This document shows positions 43,958 to 52,001 of a stretch of DNA of 64,000 nt, one piece after another (the first letter of the stretch is position 1; every line of letters begins with the position of its first letter). The stretch is from assembly GCF_000419685.1 (NCBI RefSeq), contig NZ_ATTM01000006.1, positions 1-64,000 of the forward strand. The letters run 5' to 3'. The stretch is from Flavobacterium antarcticum DSM 19726 (GTDB lineage Bacteria > Bacteroidota > Bacteroidia > Flavobacteriales > Flavobacteriaceae). Made by a program: the position numbers and the translations under genes. Below the pieces are notes generated by a model. It ran no database searches. It was given only the letters and a program-made list of their open reading frames with translations, and was not told the DNA's origin.

Positions 43958-45328
43958 ATGCGAAAAAAAATCAATTTACTTATTATCGGTTCGTCGGCTG
44001 TTTTAGTTGGCTTGATTGTGATGCAATATTTCTTGGTCAAAACGGCTTATGAATTTAAGGTAGAGCAATTTCGACTGGAAGTGAAAGAAAAAATTGCTAA
44101 AATCACCAATGATTACAGTGATATTGATTCGACTTTATTTGTCAAAAAGGATTTGTATTACAAGCAGGTTGCGGAAGATTATCTGCTAAATCCGGAACGA
44201 AAAGAACGCATCAAGCAATCGATTTTACAGAATAGTTTCAAACGAGAATTAACGGCAAAACTCCAACGCCAATTTGAAAAAGAAATCCCTGATTTGGAAA
44301 TGGATTTTGCCATCGTCTTGGATAAATTTGTTTTGTACAATAACACCGAAACCGATACTATTTTTGCGGAAAAACCTTTAATTTCCAATAAATTATACGG
44401 TGATTTGGTTTCATTGGACAATGCGTTTTTGGTTCGAAATTATGTGGGAACTACAAGCGGGATTTTACATCCAAATGTGGAAAATTCCACTTATCAATTA
44501 TTGACCGAAGATACTTTATATGTTTCCATAAAAAACTGGGAATTAATTGTTTTGAAAAGAATGACAGGCATTTTTTTATTGGCGGTTTGTTCTATTTTAG
44601 TATTGATTACATTGTTTATAATTGCATTGAAATCATTAATTCAGCAGAAAAAAATTAGTGATATTAAAACGGATTTCATTAATAATATTACCCACGAATT
44701 AAAAACGCCTTTGGCAACTTTATCGGTTTCGACTAAATTATTGAGTCGGCCTCAAATTGCAGAAAACCCGGAACATTTCAATGGACTTTTGGACACGATT
44801 AATCGACAAAATAATCGTTTGCAACACTTGATTGACCAAGTAATGACAAATGCTTTAGGTCATAATGATATTGATTTACACAAAGAAAAAACGGCAATGC
44901 CTGATTTTCTGCACATCATTATTTCTGACTTTCAGATTGCTTTTCCAAATGTTTCAATTGACACAAATTTCAACGCAACAAAAACAACTTTAAATCTCGA
45001 CCGTTTTCACTTGACTACTGCAATTACTAATGTTTTAGAAAATGCGGTAAAATACGGTTGTCAAAATATTGTAGTTTCAAGTGAGGTTAGAAATAATGAA
45101 TTTTGCCTAACAATTCAAGACGACGGAATTGGGATTTCGAAGAAAAATCAAGCGTTGTTATTTGATAAATTCTATCGTGTGGAACAAGGAAATATTCATA
45201 CTACAAAAGGTTTGGGACTTGGTTTATATTATGTAGAGCAGATTGTAAAAGCCCACAAAGGCACGATTCAGATTGTTAGTGATTTAGGAAAAGGAGCAAC
45301 TTTCAACTTAAATATTCCTTCCGTTTAA
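43958..45328 (+). CDS. sensor histidine kinase
   Basis: 456 aa. Two membrane helices (about 6-27 and 204-225) bracket a ~175-residue periplasmic sensor region of no known family. The HisKA H-box is NNITHELKTPLATLS with phospho-accepting H246; a HATPase_c domain follows with NVLENAVKYG (N-box), DDGIGI (G1) and GLGLGLYYVEQI. It autophosphorylates and passes the phosphate to the regulator encoded 1 bp downstream. Confidence 0.94.
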   Translation: MRKKINLLIIGSSAVLVGLIVMQYFLVKTAYEFKVEQFRLEVKEKIAKITNDYSDIDSTLFVKKDLYYKQVAEDYLLNPERKERIKQSILQNSFKRELTAKLQRQFEKEIPDLEMDFAIVLDKFVLYNNTETDTIFAEKPLISNKLYGDLVSLDNAFLVRNYVGTTSGILHPNVENSTYQLLTEDTLYVSIKNWELIVLKRMTGIFLLAVCSILVLITLFIIALKSLIQQKKISDIKTDFINNITHELKTPLATLSVSTKLLSRPQIAENPEHFNGLLDTINRQNNRLQHLIDQVMTNALGHNDIDLHKEKTAMPDFLHIIISDFQIAFPNVSIDTNFNATKTTLNLDRFHLTTAITNVLENAVKYGCQNIVVSSEVRNNEFCLTIQDDGIGISKKNQALLFDKFYRVEQGNIHTTKGLGLGLYYVEQIVKAHKGTIQIVSDLGKGATFNLNIPSV

Positions 45329-45329
45329 G

Positions 45330-46028
45330 ATGAAAAAAATCCTTTTAGCCGAAGACGACGCTGACTTTGCGAAAGTTTTGAAGCAATATTTGGAACTCTT
45401 TGACTTTGAAGTACATTGGGTTCAAGATGGTGAACAAGCATTTTCTGCATTTCAAAATAGTGATTTTCAATGTTGCATTTTGGATGTAATGATGCCAAAA
45501 ATGGATGGTTTTTCGTTAGCCGAAAAAATTGTCAATTACAATCCGGAAGTTCCGTTTCTGTTTTTGACTGCAAAAAAATTAAAGGAAGATAAAATTAGAG
45601 GTTTAAAACTAGGAGCTGATGATTATATTGTGAAACCTTTTGAAGCAGATGAATTGGTTTTGCGCATTCAAAATATTTTGAAACGAAGCGAAAAAACGAG
45701 TTCGATAAAACTTCCAAATACTGAAATCCAAATTGGAAAATTTCTTTTTGACACACAAAGATTGCAGTTGAAAAATTCAAATTCAATTCAGCAACTGACC
45801 GAAAAAGAAGCTGCACTTCTGCTCTTTTTGTTTGAACATAAAAACCAATTGTTAAAACGAGAAGTTATTTTAAAAGCGATTTGGGATACAGATGATTTCT
45901 TTTCTGGGAGAAGTATGGATGTTTTTATCAGTCGGTTAAGGAAATACTTTAAGGAAGATTCTAGTATTTCGATTGAAAGTAAGCGGAATTTGGGGTTGGA
46001 GTTTAGAGTTTTGATTTATGATTTATGA
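45330..46028 (+). CDS. OmpR/PhoB-family response regulator
   Basis: 232 aa: receiver domain with phospho-acceptor D52 (CCILDVMMPKMDG) and conserved K near 101 (DDYIVKPF), then a winged-helix DNA-binding domain (about 130-228). Cognate of the kinase next door. Tandem 11-bp-spaced GTTAAT repeats upstream of 42317 are the natural candidate for its binding site. Confidence 0.95.
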   Translation: MKKILLAEDDADFAKVLKQYLELFDFEVHWVQDGEQAFSAFQNSDFQCCILDVMMPKMDGFSLAEKIVNYNPEVPFLFLTAKKLKEDKIRGLKLGADDYIVKPFEADELVLRIQNILKRSEKTSSIKLPNTEIQIGKFLFDTQRLQLKNSNSIQQLTEKEAALLLFLFEHKNQLLKREVILKAIWDTDDFFSGRSMDVFISRLRKYFKEDSSISIESKRNLGLEFRVLIYDL

Positions 46029-46077
46029 TTTATGAGTTGTAGGTTCTAAACTGCGACTGAAAACTGATATTCATCGT

Positions 46078-46182
46078 CGGGATTAACGCGTGAGGAATAG
46101 CAATGGAGCTCTTTATTGTGTCGTCTTTTGGGACGAGACAATAAAAGCGGGAATGTATAGCCCGACCCTTGTGGTCATGCCC
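46078..46182 (+). ncRNA. structured intergenic element, copy 1
   Basis: A 105-bp element with nested pairing. CTTTATTGTGTCGTC (46111-46125) pairs with GACGAGACAATAAAAG (46132-46147) at one mismatch. Flanking segments ATAGCAATGGAGCT and GGGAATGTATAGCCCG match those at 62526-62603. Sequences of this layout recur in flavobacterial genomes, and Rfam has a Flavobacteria motif (Flavo-1) that may be this; I cannot confirm it. It lies 50 bp after the response regulator, convergent with rnpB. Confidence 0.5.
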
Positions 46183-46213
46183 AAAAAAATACATTGATTT
46201 AAAAAGAAAAAAA

Positions 46214-46541
46214 GCAGACCTGTAAGCCGGATTCTGTAAACATTGAATAAATTCAGTGTCTCCTTATCATTTATCTAGGCTCGCAATTACTCACGAGCTC
46301 CATCTTTCTACCCTTCAGCAACGGGCGAGTAACCCTTAAATGCTGATATACTTGAAATTTCACCGCATAGAGTTTACCTGGTTTCACTACAGCATTACCT
46401 GTACATACTTTCTGTTGCACTTGTCCTAATCTCGTTCGAAAACGAGACCGACGGATGTTATCCGCTATGCTACTCTTTGGTGTCCGGACTTTCCTACTCG
46501 TTTTGTTCCTAAAAACGAGACGAGTCGATAAGGCGGTCTGC
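46214..46541 (-). ncRNA. rnpB: RNase P RNA (catalytic RNA subunit)
   Basis: About 328 nt on the minus strand. The P1 stem GCAGACC is formed from the 5' (46541-46535) and 3' (46214-46220) ends. Conserved core: GAGGAAAGTCCGGAC-type sequence (here GTAGGAAAGTCCGGACACC), CATAGCGGATAACATCCG, and the 3' segment ACAGAATCCGGCTTACAGG. Processes pre-tRNA 5' ends. -7 element TAATTTTG at 46546-46553; no good -33 partner seen. A U run follows the 3' end. Confidence 0.95.
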
Positions 46542-46718
46542 GGTGCAAAATTACAACAATATTATTAGAATGTGGAAGATAAAATTGAGTAGTGAAAAGT
46601 TTGATTTTTTTAAAAATTTATGTTTTTAGGGAAGTTTTTTAATTTTAAAAAAAATAGATTTTTTTAGGAATTTTCAGGAAGTGTGAGATTCGTGGCTTTG
46701 AAGATGCTTTAAGAATAG

Positions 46719-46738
46719 ATTCCTGCCTTCGCAGGAAT
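46719..46738. repeat. perfect hairpin between rnpB and the 46841 gene
   Basis: ATTCCTGC (46719-46726), loop CTTC, GCAGGAAT (46731-46738). There is no gene in the 300-bp rnpB-to-46841 gap apart from this; the rest is AT-rich. The sequence is of the kind often scattered in flavobacterial intergenic DNA. Confidence 0.5.
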
Positions 46739-46840
46739 TTGTGTTGGCGAATGTTATAACTCGCAAATTAAATTGTGTAAAGCAATTCGTGTACTTTAAA
46801 AGTAATTTTAGAGAACTAATAATTACTAAATACAACTATT

Positions 46841-47161
46841 ATGGAACGTCAAATGTATCATTACGCAACAGTCTCAAAAGCACTTGAAGAATTGGCTGAA
46901 AAAGGATATAGCGTAGATTATAATTTACAAGAAGACAAGATTATCAACAGTCCGCAAGATTTCACGATTGAAGAAATTTATCGGTATGAAGGTGAAACCG
47001 ATCCAGGAGACGAGGCTACGGTTTATGGAATCAAATCTTCTGCAGGAGAAAAAGGAACGTTCGTAGCAGGTTTATCAATAGATGCTGAAAAGAGTGCTAC
47101 TATGGTTTTGAATGAGTTGTTCATTAAAGGCCGTCAAGAATACAACGAACGTAACTCTTAA
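46841..47161 (+). CDS. small conserved cytosolic protein of unknown function
   Basis: 106 aa: MYHYATVSKALEELAEKGYSVDYNLQ, then an acidic middle (FTIEEIYRYEGETDPGDEATVYGIKSSAGEKGTFVAGLS). Flavobacterial homologues are sometimes named phosphoribosylpyrophosphate synthetase, but it is far too short and lacks that fold's PRPP motif, so the name should not be used. It is 6 bp before topoisomerase IB, so probably cotranscribed. Confidence 0.75.
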   Translation: MERQMYHYATVSKALEELAEKGYSVDYNLQEDKIINSPQDFTIEEIYRYEGETDPGDEATVYGIKSSAGEKGTFVAGLSIDAEKSATMVLNELFIKGRQEYNERNS

Positions 47162-47167
47162 TTTACG

Positions 47168-48244
47168 ATGCAGCATCTTCAAAATAGGTTAGAAAAAATT
47201 GGTAGTGACACTAAAATTACTGCTAAAGCCGTTGGTTTGCGCTATGCAGGATTTTCTGAAAAAGGTTTTTATCGTTTTAAAAAAGGTAAGAATTTTATCT
47301 TTAAGGATGAAAATGGCGCTGTCATAAAAGACGCAGAAGTAATCGAACGCGTAAATAAATTAGTGATTCCACCGGCTTGGGAAAATGTTTGGATTTCTCC
47401 TTATGCAAATGGACATTTACAGGTTATTGGCACGGATGCAAAAGGCAGAAAACAATACCGATACCACGAAAATTGGAATAAAATTCGAAATCAATCTAAA
47501 TTTTATCGCTTGCGGAATTTTGCAAAAGCATTACCAAAAATCAGAAAGCAAGTCGATAAAGACTTAAACAGACGCGGACTTCCTTATGAAAAGGTAGTTG
47601 CTTTAGTGGTGAAATTAATTGAAAATACGAACATTAGAATTGGAAATGAAGCCTATAAAAAATTATACGGTTCGTTTGGATTGACCACACTTCGCGACAA
47701 ACACGTCAAATTTCAAGGAAGTGAAGTGACCTTTACTTTTAAAGGTAAAAAAGGCGTTCATCATCAGATTGCTTTGAAAGACAGAAAGTTGATGAATCTT
47801 GTAAAAAAGTGTAAGGAAGTTCCTGGACAAGAATTATTTCAGTTTTATGACGATGATGGAAAACACCATTCGATTGGTTCGAGTGATGTGAATGGCTATT
47901 TGCAAGAAATAACAAAACAAGATTTTACTGCAAAAGATTTTCGGGTCTGGTCGGGAAGTGTTCATGCACTTTGCAACTTTTTAGAAGATGAAGCTCCTGA
48001 AAATCCAACCCAATGTAAAAAGAAAGTTATTGAAGTTTTGGATAAAGTGGCACAGAAACTTGGTAACACAAGAGCCGTTTGCAAGAAATACTATGTGCAT
48101 CCCACTGTTTTAGCTGCTGCTGAAAAAGGTTCTATTTGGTTGTACAAAGATACAAAAACAGTAAAACACAGAAATTTAAATCCTGAGGAAAAAGTATTGA
48201 TGCATTTGTTGGAGAATGAGAAGATTGCCGCAGTCTTGGGTTAA
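47168..48244 (+). CDS. type IB DNA topoisomerase
   Basis: 358 aa, bacterial/poxvirus-type topoisomerase IB that relaxes supercoils by a 3'-phosphotyrosyl intermediate. Active-site features: arginine in LRDKHVKFQGSEVTF; KDFRVWSGSVHA with the second catalytic arginine; tyrosine in CKKYYVHP (Y308/Y309). N-terminal domain typical of this class (GFYRFKKGKNFIFKDENG). Follows the 106-aa gene by 6 bp. Confidence 0.92.
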   Translation: MQHLQNRLEKIGSDTKITAKAVGLRYAGFSEKGFYRFKKGKNFIFKDENGAVIKDAEVIERVNKLVIPPAWENVWISPYANGHLQVIGTDAKGRKQYRYHENWNKIRNQSKFYRLRNFAKALPKIRKQVDKDLNRRGLPYEKVVALVVKLIENTNIRIGNEAYKKLYGSFGLTTLRDKHVKFQGSEVTFTFKGKKGVHHQIALKDRKLMNLVKKCKEVPGQELFQFYDDDGKHHSIGSSDVNGYLQEITKQDFTAKDFRVWSGSVHALCNFLEDEAPENPTQCKKKVIEVLDKVAQKLGNTRAVCKKYYVHPTVLAAAEKGSIWLYKDTKTVKHRNLNPEEKVLMHLLENEKIAAVLG

Positions 48245-48304
48245 TTTCATTTAGTTTCTGTCGCTACTTATTTTTATTTCACTTTATTTGCAAAAAAATT
48301 TGCT

Positions 48305-49231
48305 ATGAAGTTCGTTATTAAAATTTGTTGTTTTTTATTGATTACTCAGTTTTTAAGCTGTGGAGTTACTACTCATAAAAGTTACTACATTTCATTTCCA
48401 AAGGCGAAGGAGTTTCATGAATTTACAAGATTTTCTGCTGAAAGTTATCCTTTAGTGAGTGCCCATCGAGGCGGTCCAATCAAAGGATTCCCTGAAAATT
48501 CGACGGCTACTTTTGCCAATACTATAACCTATATTCCAGCAATTATTGAAACAGATATTGCTTTAAGCCAAGATTCCGTTTTGGTAATGATGCATGATAA
48601 TACTTTAGACCGAACAACGACAGGAACTGGAAAAATTGGCGATTACACGTATAAAGAACTTCAAAAACTTTTTCTAAAAGACACAGAAGGAAATGTTACT
48701 CCATACAAAATCGAAACTTTAGACGAGGTTTTGCAATGGGGAAACGATAAAGTCATCTACACTTTAGATGTGAAACGTGGTGTTCCGATGAAGATGATTG
48801 TGGATGCCGTTAGACGAAATAAAGCGGAGCGAAATTCAATTATCATTACTTACAATGCCAATCAAGCTGCCGAAGTTGCAAGACTTGCTCCTGATTTTTT
48901 GATTTCTGTTTCGGCACGTGGAAAAGAAGACGTGGAACGTATGGAAAAACTGGGCGTCAAAGTAGATAAAATGGTTGCATTTGTGGGTACTTCTGAACCT
49001 AAAAAAGAAACGTACCTTTATCTTCAGAGTAGGAATATTCCATCCATTTTAGGAACGATGGGAAATATTGATAAAAGTGCTGCTGCAAACGGTGATGTAC
49101 TTTATTACAAGTTAATAGAAAATGGAGCGAATATACTTTCATCAGACCGACACGTGGAAGCGGGAAAGGAATTGGAAAAATATGTGAAGGATAAAGGGAT
49201 TGAATCAAAGTACATCAAACATTTAAAATAG
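48305..49231 (+). CDS. glycerophosphodiester phosphodiesterase-family lipoprotein
   Basis: 308 aa, lipoprotein signal with the lipobox LSCG near residue 19. The GDPD barrel starts at VSAHRGGPIKGFPENSTATF, with metal ligands in IETDIAL and catalytic MMHDNTLDRTTTG; all expected acidic and histidine residues are present. It hydrolyses glycerophosphodiesters to glycerol-3-phosphate and alcohol in the periplasm. Monocistronic. Confidence 0.9.
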   Translation: MKFVIKICCFLLITQFLSCGVTTHKSYYISFPKAKEFHEFTRFSAESYPLVSAHRGGPIKGFPENSTATFANTITYIPAIIETDIALSQDSVLVMMHDNTLDRTTTGTGKIGDYTYKELQKLFLKDTEGNVTPYKIETLDEVLQWGNDKVIYTLDVKRGVPMKMIVDAVRRNKAERNSIIITYNANQAAEVARLAPDFLISVSARGKEDVERMEKLGVKVDKMVAFVGTSEPKKETYLYLQSRNIPSILGTMGNIDKSAAANGDVLYYKLIENGANILSSDRHVEAGKELEKYVKDKGIESKYIKHLK

Positions 49232-49350
49232 TTTGAAATTAAAATAACTTAATAAATTAGGCATTAAAAACTCAGGTTTATACGTTACTTCAAATGTTTT
49301 TTCTGTGAATAACTTACTTCCATAAATTTCAGAATCCCCATTTTATAAAC

Positions 49351-49358
49351 TATATTTG
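49351..49358 (+). promoter_or_regulatory. -7 element of dnaX
   Basis: TATATTTG matches TAnnTTTG, 17 bp before the dnaX ATG. No good -33 TTG at the normal distance. Confidence 0.45.
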
Positions 49359-49375
49359 CTATCGAAAATATTTCT

Positions 49376-50461
49376 ATGGAAGAATTTGTAGTATCGGCTC
49401 GTAAATACCGTCCTCAAACATTTAAAGATGTTGTGGGACAACAAGCTATTACCAATACTTTATTGAATGCTATAGAAACCAACCACTTGGCTTCCGCACT
49501 TTTGTTTACGGGACCTCGAGGTGTTGGAAAAACAACTTGTGCTCGAATCTTAGCACGAAAAATCAACCAACCCGGTTACGACGATCCAACAGAAGAATTT
49601 GCTTTTAATGTCTTTGAATTAGATGCAGCTTCGAATAATTCTGTGGATGATATTCGGAATTTGATCGATCAAGTTCGTATTCCTCCACAAACGGGACAGT
49701 ATAAAGTTTACGTTATTGATGAGGTACACATGCTGTCTTCCGCGGCTTTTAATGCGTTTTTAAAAACATTAGAAGAACCACCAAAACACGCTATTTTTAT
49801 TTTAGCTACTACGGAAAAGCACAAAATTATTCCTACAATTTTATCGCGTTGCCAAATTTTTGATTTCAAGCGAATTACCGTTAAAGATGCGAAAGAGCAT
49901 TTAATGGAAGTAGCCAAAAGTCAAGGAATTGAATACGAAGACGATGCTTTGCACATTATTGCTCAAAAAGCGGATGGTGCAATGCGTGATGCTTTATCTA
50001 TTTTTGACCGAGTAGTTTCGTACTGTGGAAAAAACTTGACACGTCAAGCGGTTACCGAAAACTTGAATGTTTTGGATTACGAAACGTACATTCAAGTCAC
50101 CGATTTAATTTTAGAAAATGACATTCCTGAAGTTTTGATTTCTTTCAACGAAATTCTTTCAAAAGGATTTGATGGACATCATTTCATCGCCGGATTGGCT
50201 TCCCATTTTAGAGATTTATTGGTTTCGAAAACACCCGCGACATTAAAACTTTTAGAAGTAGGAGAACAAGCACAGAAAAGTTATTCAGTTCAATCTTTAA
50301 AAGCCTCACAAGAGTTTTTATTACAAGGAATTGACTTGGCGAACAATTGCGATTTGAAATACAAAACGAGTCAGAATCAGCGTTTGCTGGTAGAACTTTG
50401 TTTGATGCAACTTTCCTCTATCACTTTTGATGGAGAAAAAAAAAAGTTGACGGGTATATAA
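49376..50461 (+). CDS. dnaX: DNA polymerase III gamma/tau subunit, frame-0 (short) product
   Basis: 361 aa from the ATG to the frame-0 stop. The clamp-loader ATPase has Walker A GPRGVGKTT, sensor/Walker B VIDEVHML, ATTEKHKII and arginine finger SRC. Domain III follows up to FDGEKKKLTGI. It ends just after a run of ten A: the frame-0 stop is at 50459-50461, while the -1 frame continues open to 51093. As read, this is a natural short gamma-like form; the long tau-like form needs a -1 shift. The cause could be programmed frameshifting, transcription slippage, or a single-base sequence error. Confidence 0.9.
   Translation: MEEFVVSARKYRPQTFKDVVGQQAITNTLLNAIETNHLASALLFTGPRGVGKTTCARILARKINQPGYDDPTEEFAFNVFELDAASNNSVDDIRNLIDQVRIPPQTGQYKVYVIDEVHMLSSAAFNAFLKTLEEPPKHAIFILATTEKHKIIPTILSRCQIFDFKRITVKDAKEHLMEVAKSQGIEYEDDALHIIAQKADGAMRDALSIFDRVVSYCGKNLTRQAVTENLNVLDYETYIQVTDLILENDIPEVLISFNEILSKGFDGHHFIAGLASHFRDLLVSKTPATLKLLEVGEQAQKSYSVQSLKASQEFLLQGIDLANNCDLKYKTSQNQRLLVELCLMQLSSITFDGEKKKLTGI
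50436..50446 (+). promoter_or_regulatory. dnaX frameshift site (A-run, A-AAA-AAG heptamer)
   Basis: Ten A (50436-50445) followed by G. In frame 0 it reads AAA AAA AAG, giving the E. coli-type slippery heptamer A-AAA-AAG at 50440-50446. The -1 frame opens just after a TGA at 50428-50430, so the shift must fall in the 29-nt window before the frame-0 stop. No clear downstream stem-loop and no spaced Shine-Dalgarno-like signal was seen. Confidence 0.7.
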
Positions 50462-51093
50462 TTCCACCTTCTCATTTCTTTAGTCGGGTTTTAGACATTG
50501 ACGTTGAAGTTCCTGAAATCATTCAAGTTGAAACTCCAAAAGAAGAAGTAAAAGTTGAGGCTAAGATAGTTTCAAACGAAATGGTCGCTGAACCAAAACC
50601 TATTCCTTCACAAGTTGAAAACATTCCGCAACAACCCAAAGTTTCTGCTTTATCTTTGTCAAGTATTCGGGCGAAACGTGAACTAGAACGTAACAAAAGT
50701 CAGCTAGAAAAACAGCATGTAGATTTACCAACTGAAGCATTTTCAGAAACAGATATGTTACTGATTTGGACTAATTTTGCAGAAAAAAAAGGGCAGAAAG
50801 GTCAAAAAATTATTGAAGCATTGCTGTTAATAAGCGACCCCAAATTAGATGGAACGACCATAATTCATGAATTACCAAATGAAGGTTCAAAAATTGAATT
50901 TGAAGCTGTAAAATACGAATTAACAGGTGCTCTACGTGGAAAATTACACAACCACGATATTTCAATTGAAGTCATTGTAAATGAAGACATCAGTTCTAAA
51001 AGAGCGTTCACACCACAAGACCGCTACAACCGTTTAAACGAAATCAATCCAAATTTAGAAGTTCTACGAAAATTATTTGATTTGGAAATTTAG
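50446..51093 (+). CDS. dnaX: dnaX C-terminal (tau-specific) part, -1 frame
   Basis: About 215 codons in the -1 frame relative to the upstream ORF, open from the A-run. It encodes VDGYIIPPSHFFSRVLDID, an acidic linker, then a folded C-terminal region ending KRAFTPQDRYNRLNEINPNLEVLRKLFDLEI, typical of flavobacterial DnaX. An ATG at 50581 gives a 170-aa ORF but is probably not a real start. Joined to the frame-0 part the protein would be about 572 aa, the normal length for the genus. Overlaps ppx by four bases, tail to tail. Confidence 0.75.
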   Translation, partial: VDGYIIPPSHFFSRVLDIDVEVPEIIQVETPKEEVKVEAKIVSNEMVAEPKPIPSQVENIPQQPKVSALSLSSIRAKRELERNKSQLEKQHVDLPTEAFSETDMLLIWTNFAEKKGQKGQKIIEALLLISDPKLDGTTIIHELPNEGSKIEFEAVKYELTGALRGKLHNHDISIEVIVNEDISSKRAFTPQDRYNRLNEINPNLEVLRKLFDLEI

Positions 51094-51980
51094 ATTTTGC
51101 CGTAGTACATCGCTTTGATAATTCCGTCAGAAAGCCCAATCTTTGGAACGTAAATATTTCGAGCACCACTCCATTTCATCGCATTCAAATAAATTTTCAC
51201 AGCTGGAATAATAACATCGGCTCTATCTGCATTTAAACCCAATTCAGAAATTCTTTGTTCATACGTCATTGCATTCAAACTTGCGTATTGCGAATTCACA
51301 TACATATAAGAAAGTGGTTTTTCCTGTAATTTTCCCGACATTTTAAACAACTTATTGATGTTTCCTCCCGAACCAATTAATGTCACTTGGTCGTACTCTT
51401 GCGTATTGGTGCGAATCCATTTTTCGATTTCTTGCCAAACAATATCATTTACCATATTATTCAGCAAACGAACCGTTCCCGCTTTAAATGATTTTGAAGC
51501 TACCATTTTTCCGTCGCTAAACAACGAAAATTCTGTACTTCCACCACCAACGTCGACATATAAATAGGTTTCTTCTGTTTTTAGTAAATATTTCAAGTCG
51601 GTAGAAGCGATAATAGCAGCTTCTTTTTTACCATCGATAATGTCAATTTTAATGTCGGCTTTTTTCTTAATCAAATCAACTACTTCTTTACCATTATACG
51701 CTTCACGCATGGCAGAAGTCGCACAAGCCATATATTTTTCAACGCGATGTACTTTCATTAAAAGTTTGAAGGCTTTCATCGCATCGACCATTCTTTCGAT
51801 ATTTTCTTCACTGATTTCGCCAACGGTAAAGGCATCTTGACCTAAACGAATAGGCACTCGAACCAACGAACTCTTACTGAATTGCGTTACTTTTCCTTTT
51901 TCTTCAACAATATTTGAAATCAGCAAACGCATCGCATTGGAACCAATATCAATTGCAGCATATTTTTTAATGGTCAACAT
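51090..51980 (-). CDS. ppx: Ppx/GppA-family exopolyphosphatase
   Basis: 296 aa, acetate/sugar-kinase-like fold that removes terminal phosphates from polyphosphate or pppGpp. ATP-like loop IDIGSNAMRLLI (residues 10-21), phosphate-binding VDVGGGSTEFSLF near residue 143, and the conserved glycine-rich LIGSGGNINKLFK near 202. It has only the two-domain core; the extra C-terminal domains of E. coli Ppx (513 aa) are missing, as in many Bacteroidota. Third gene of the sixA-ppk1-ppx operon. Confidence 0.92.
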   Translation of the reverse strand: MLTIKKYAAIDIGSNAMRLLISNIVEEKGKVTQFSKSSLVRVPIRLGQDAFTVGEISEENIERMVDAMKAFKLLMKVHRVEKYMACATSAMREAYNGKEVVDLIKKKADIKIDIIDGKKEAAIIASTDLKYLLKTEETYLYVDVGGGSTEFSLFSDGKMVASKSFKAGTVRLLNNMVNDIVWQEIEKWIRTNTQEYDQVTLIGSGGNINKLFKMSGKLQEKPLSYMYVNSQYASLNAMTYEQRISELGLNADRADVIIPAVKIYLNAMKWSGARNIYVPKIGLSDGIIKAMYYGKI

Positions 51981-52001
51981 AAATCAGTGAATGGTTTAAA
52001 T

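Noticed and set aside
46841..47161. Annotation as phosphoribosylpyrophosphate synthetase
   Set aside because: The protein has 106 aa and no PRPP motif; the name found for homologues is not supported.
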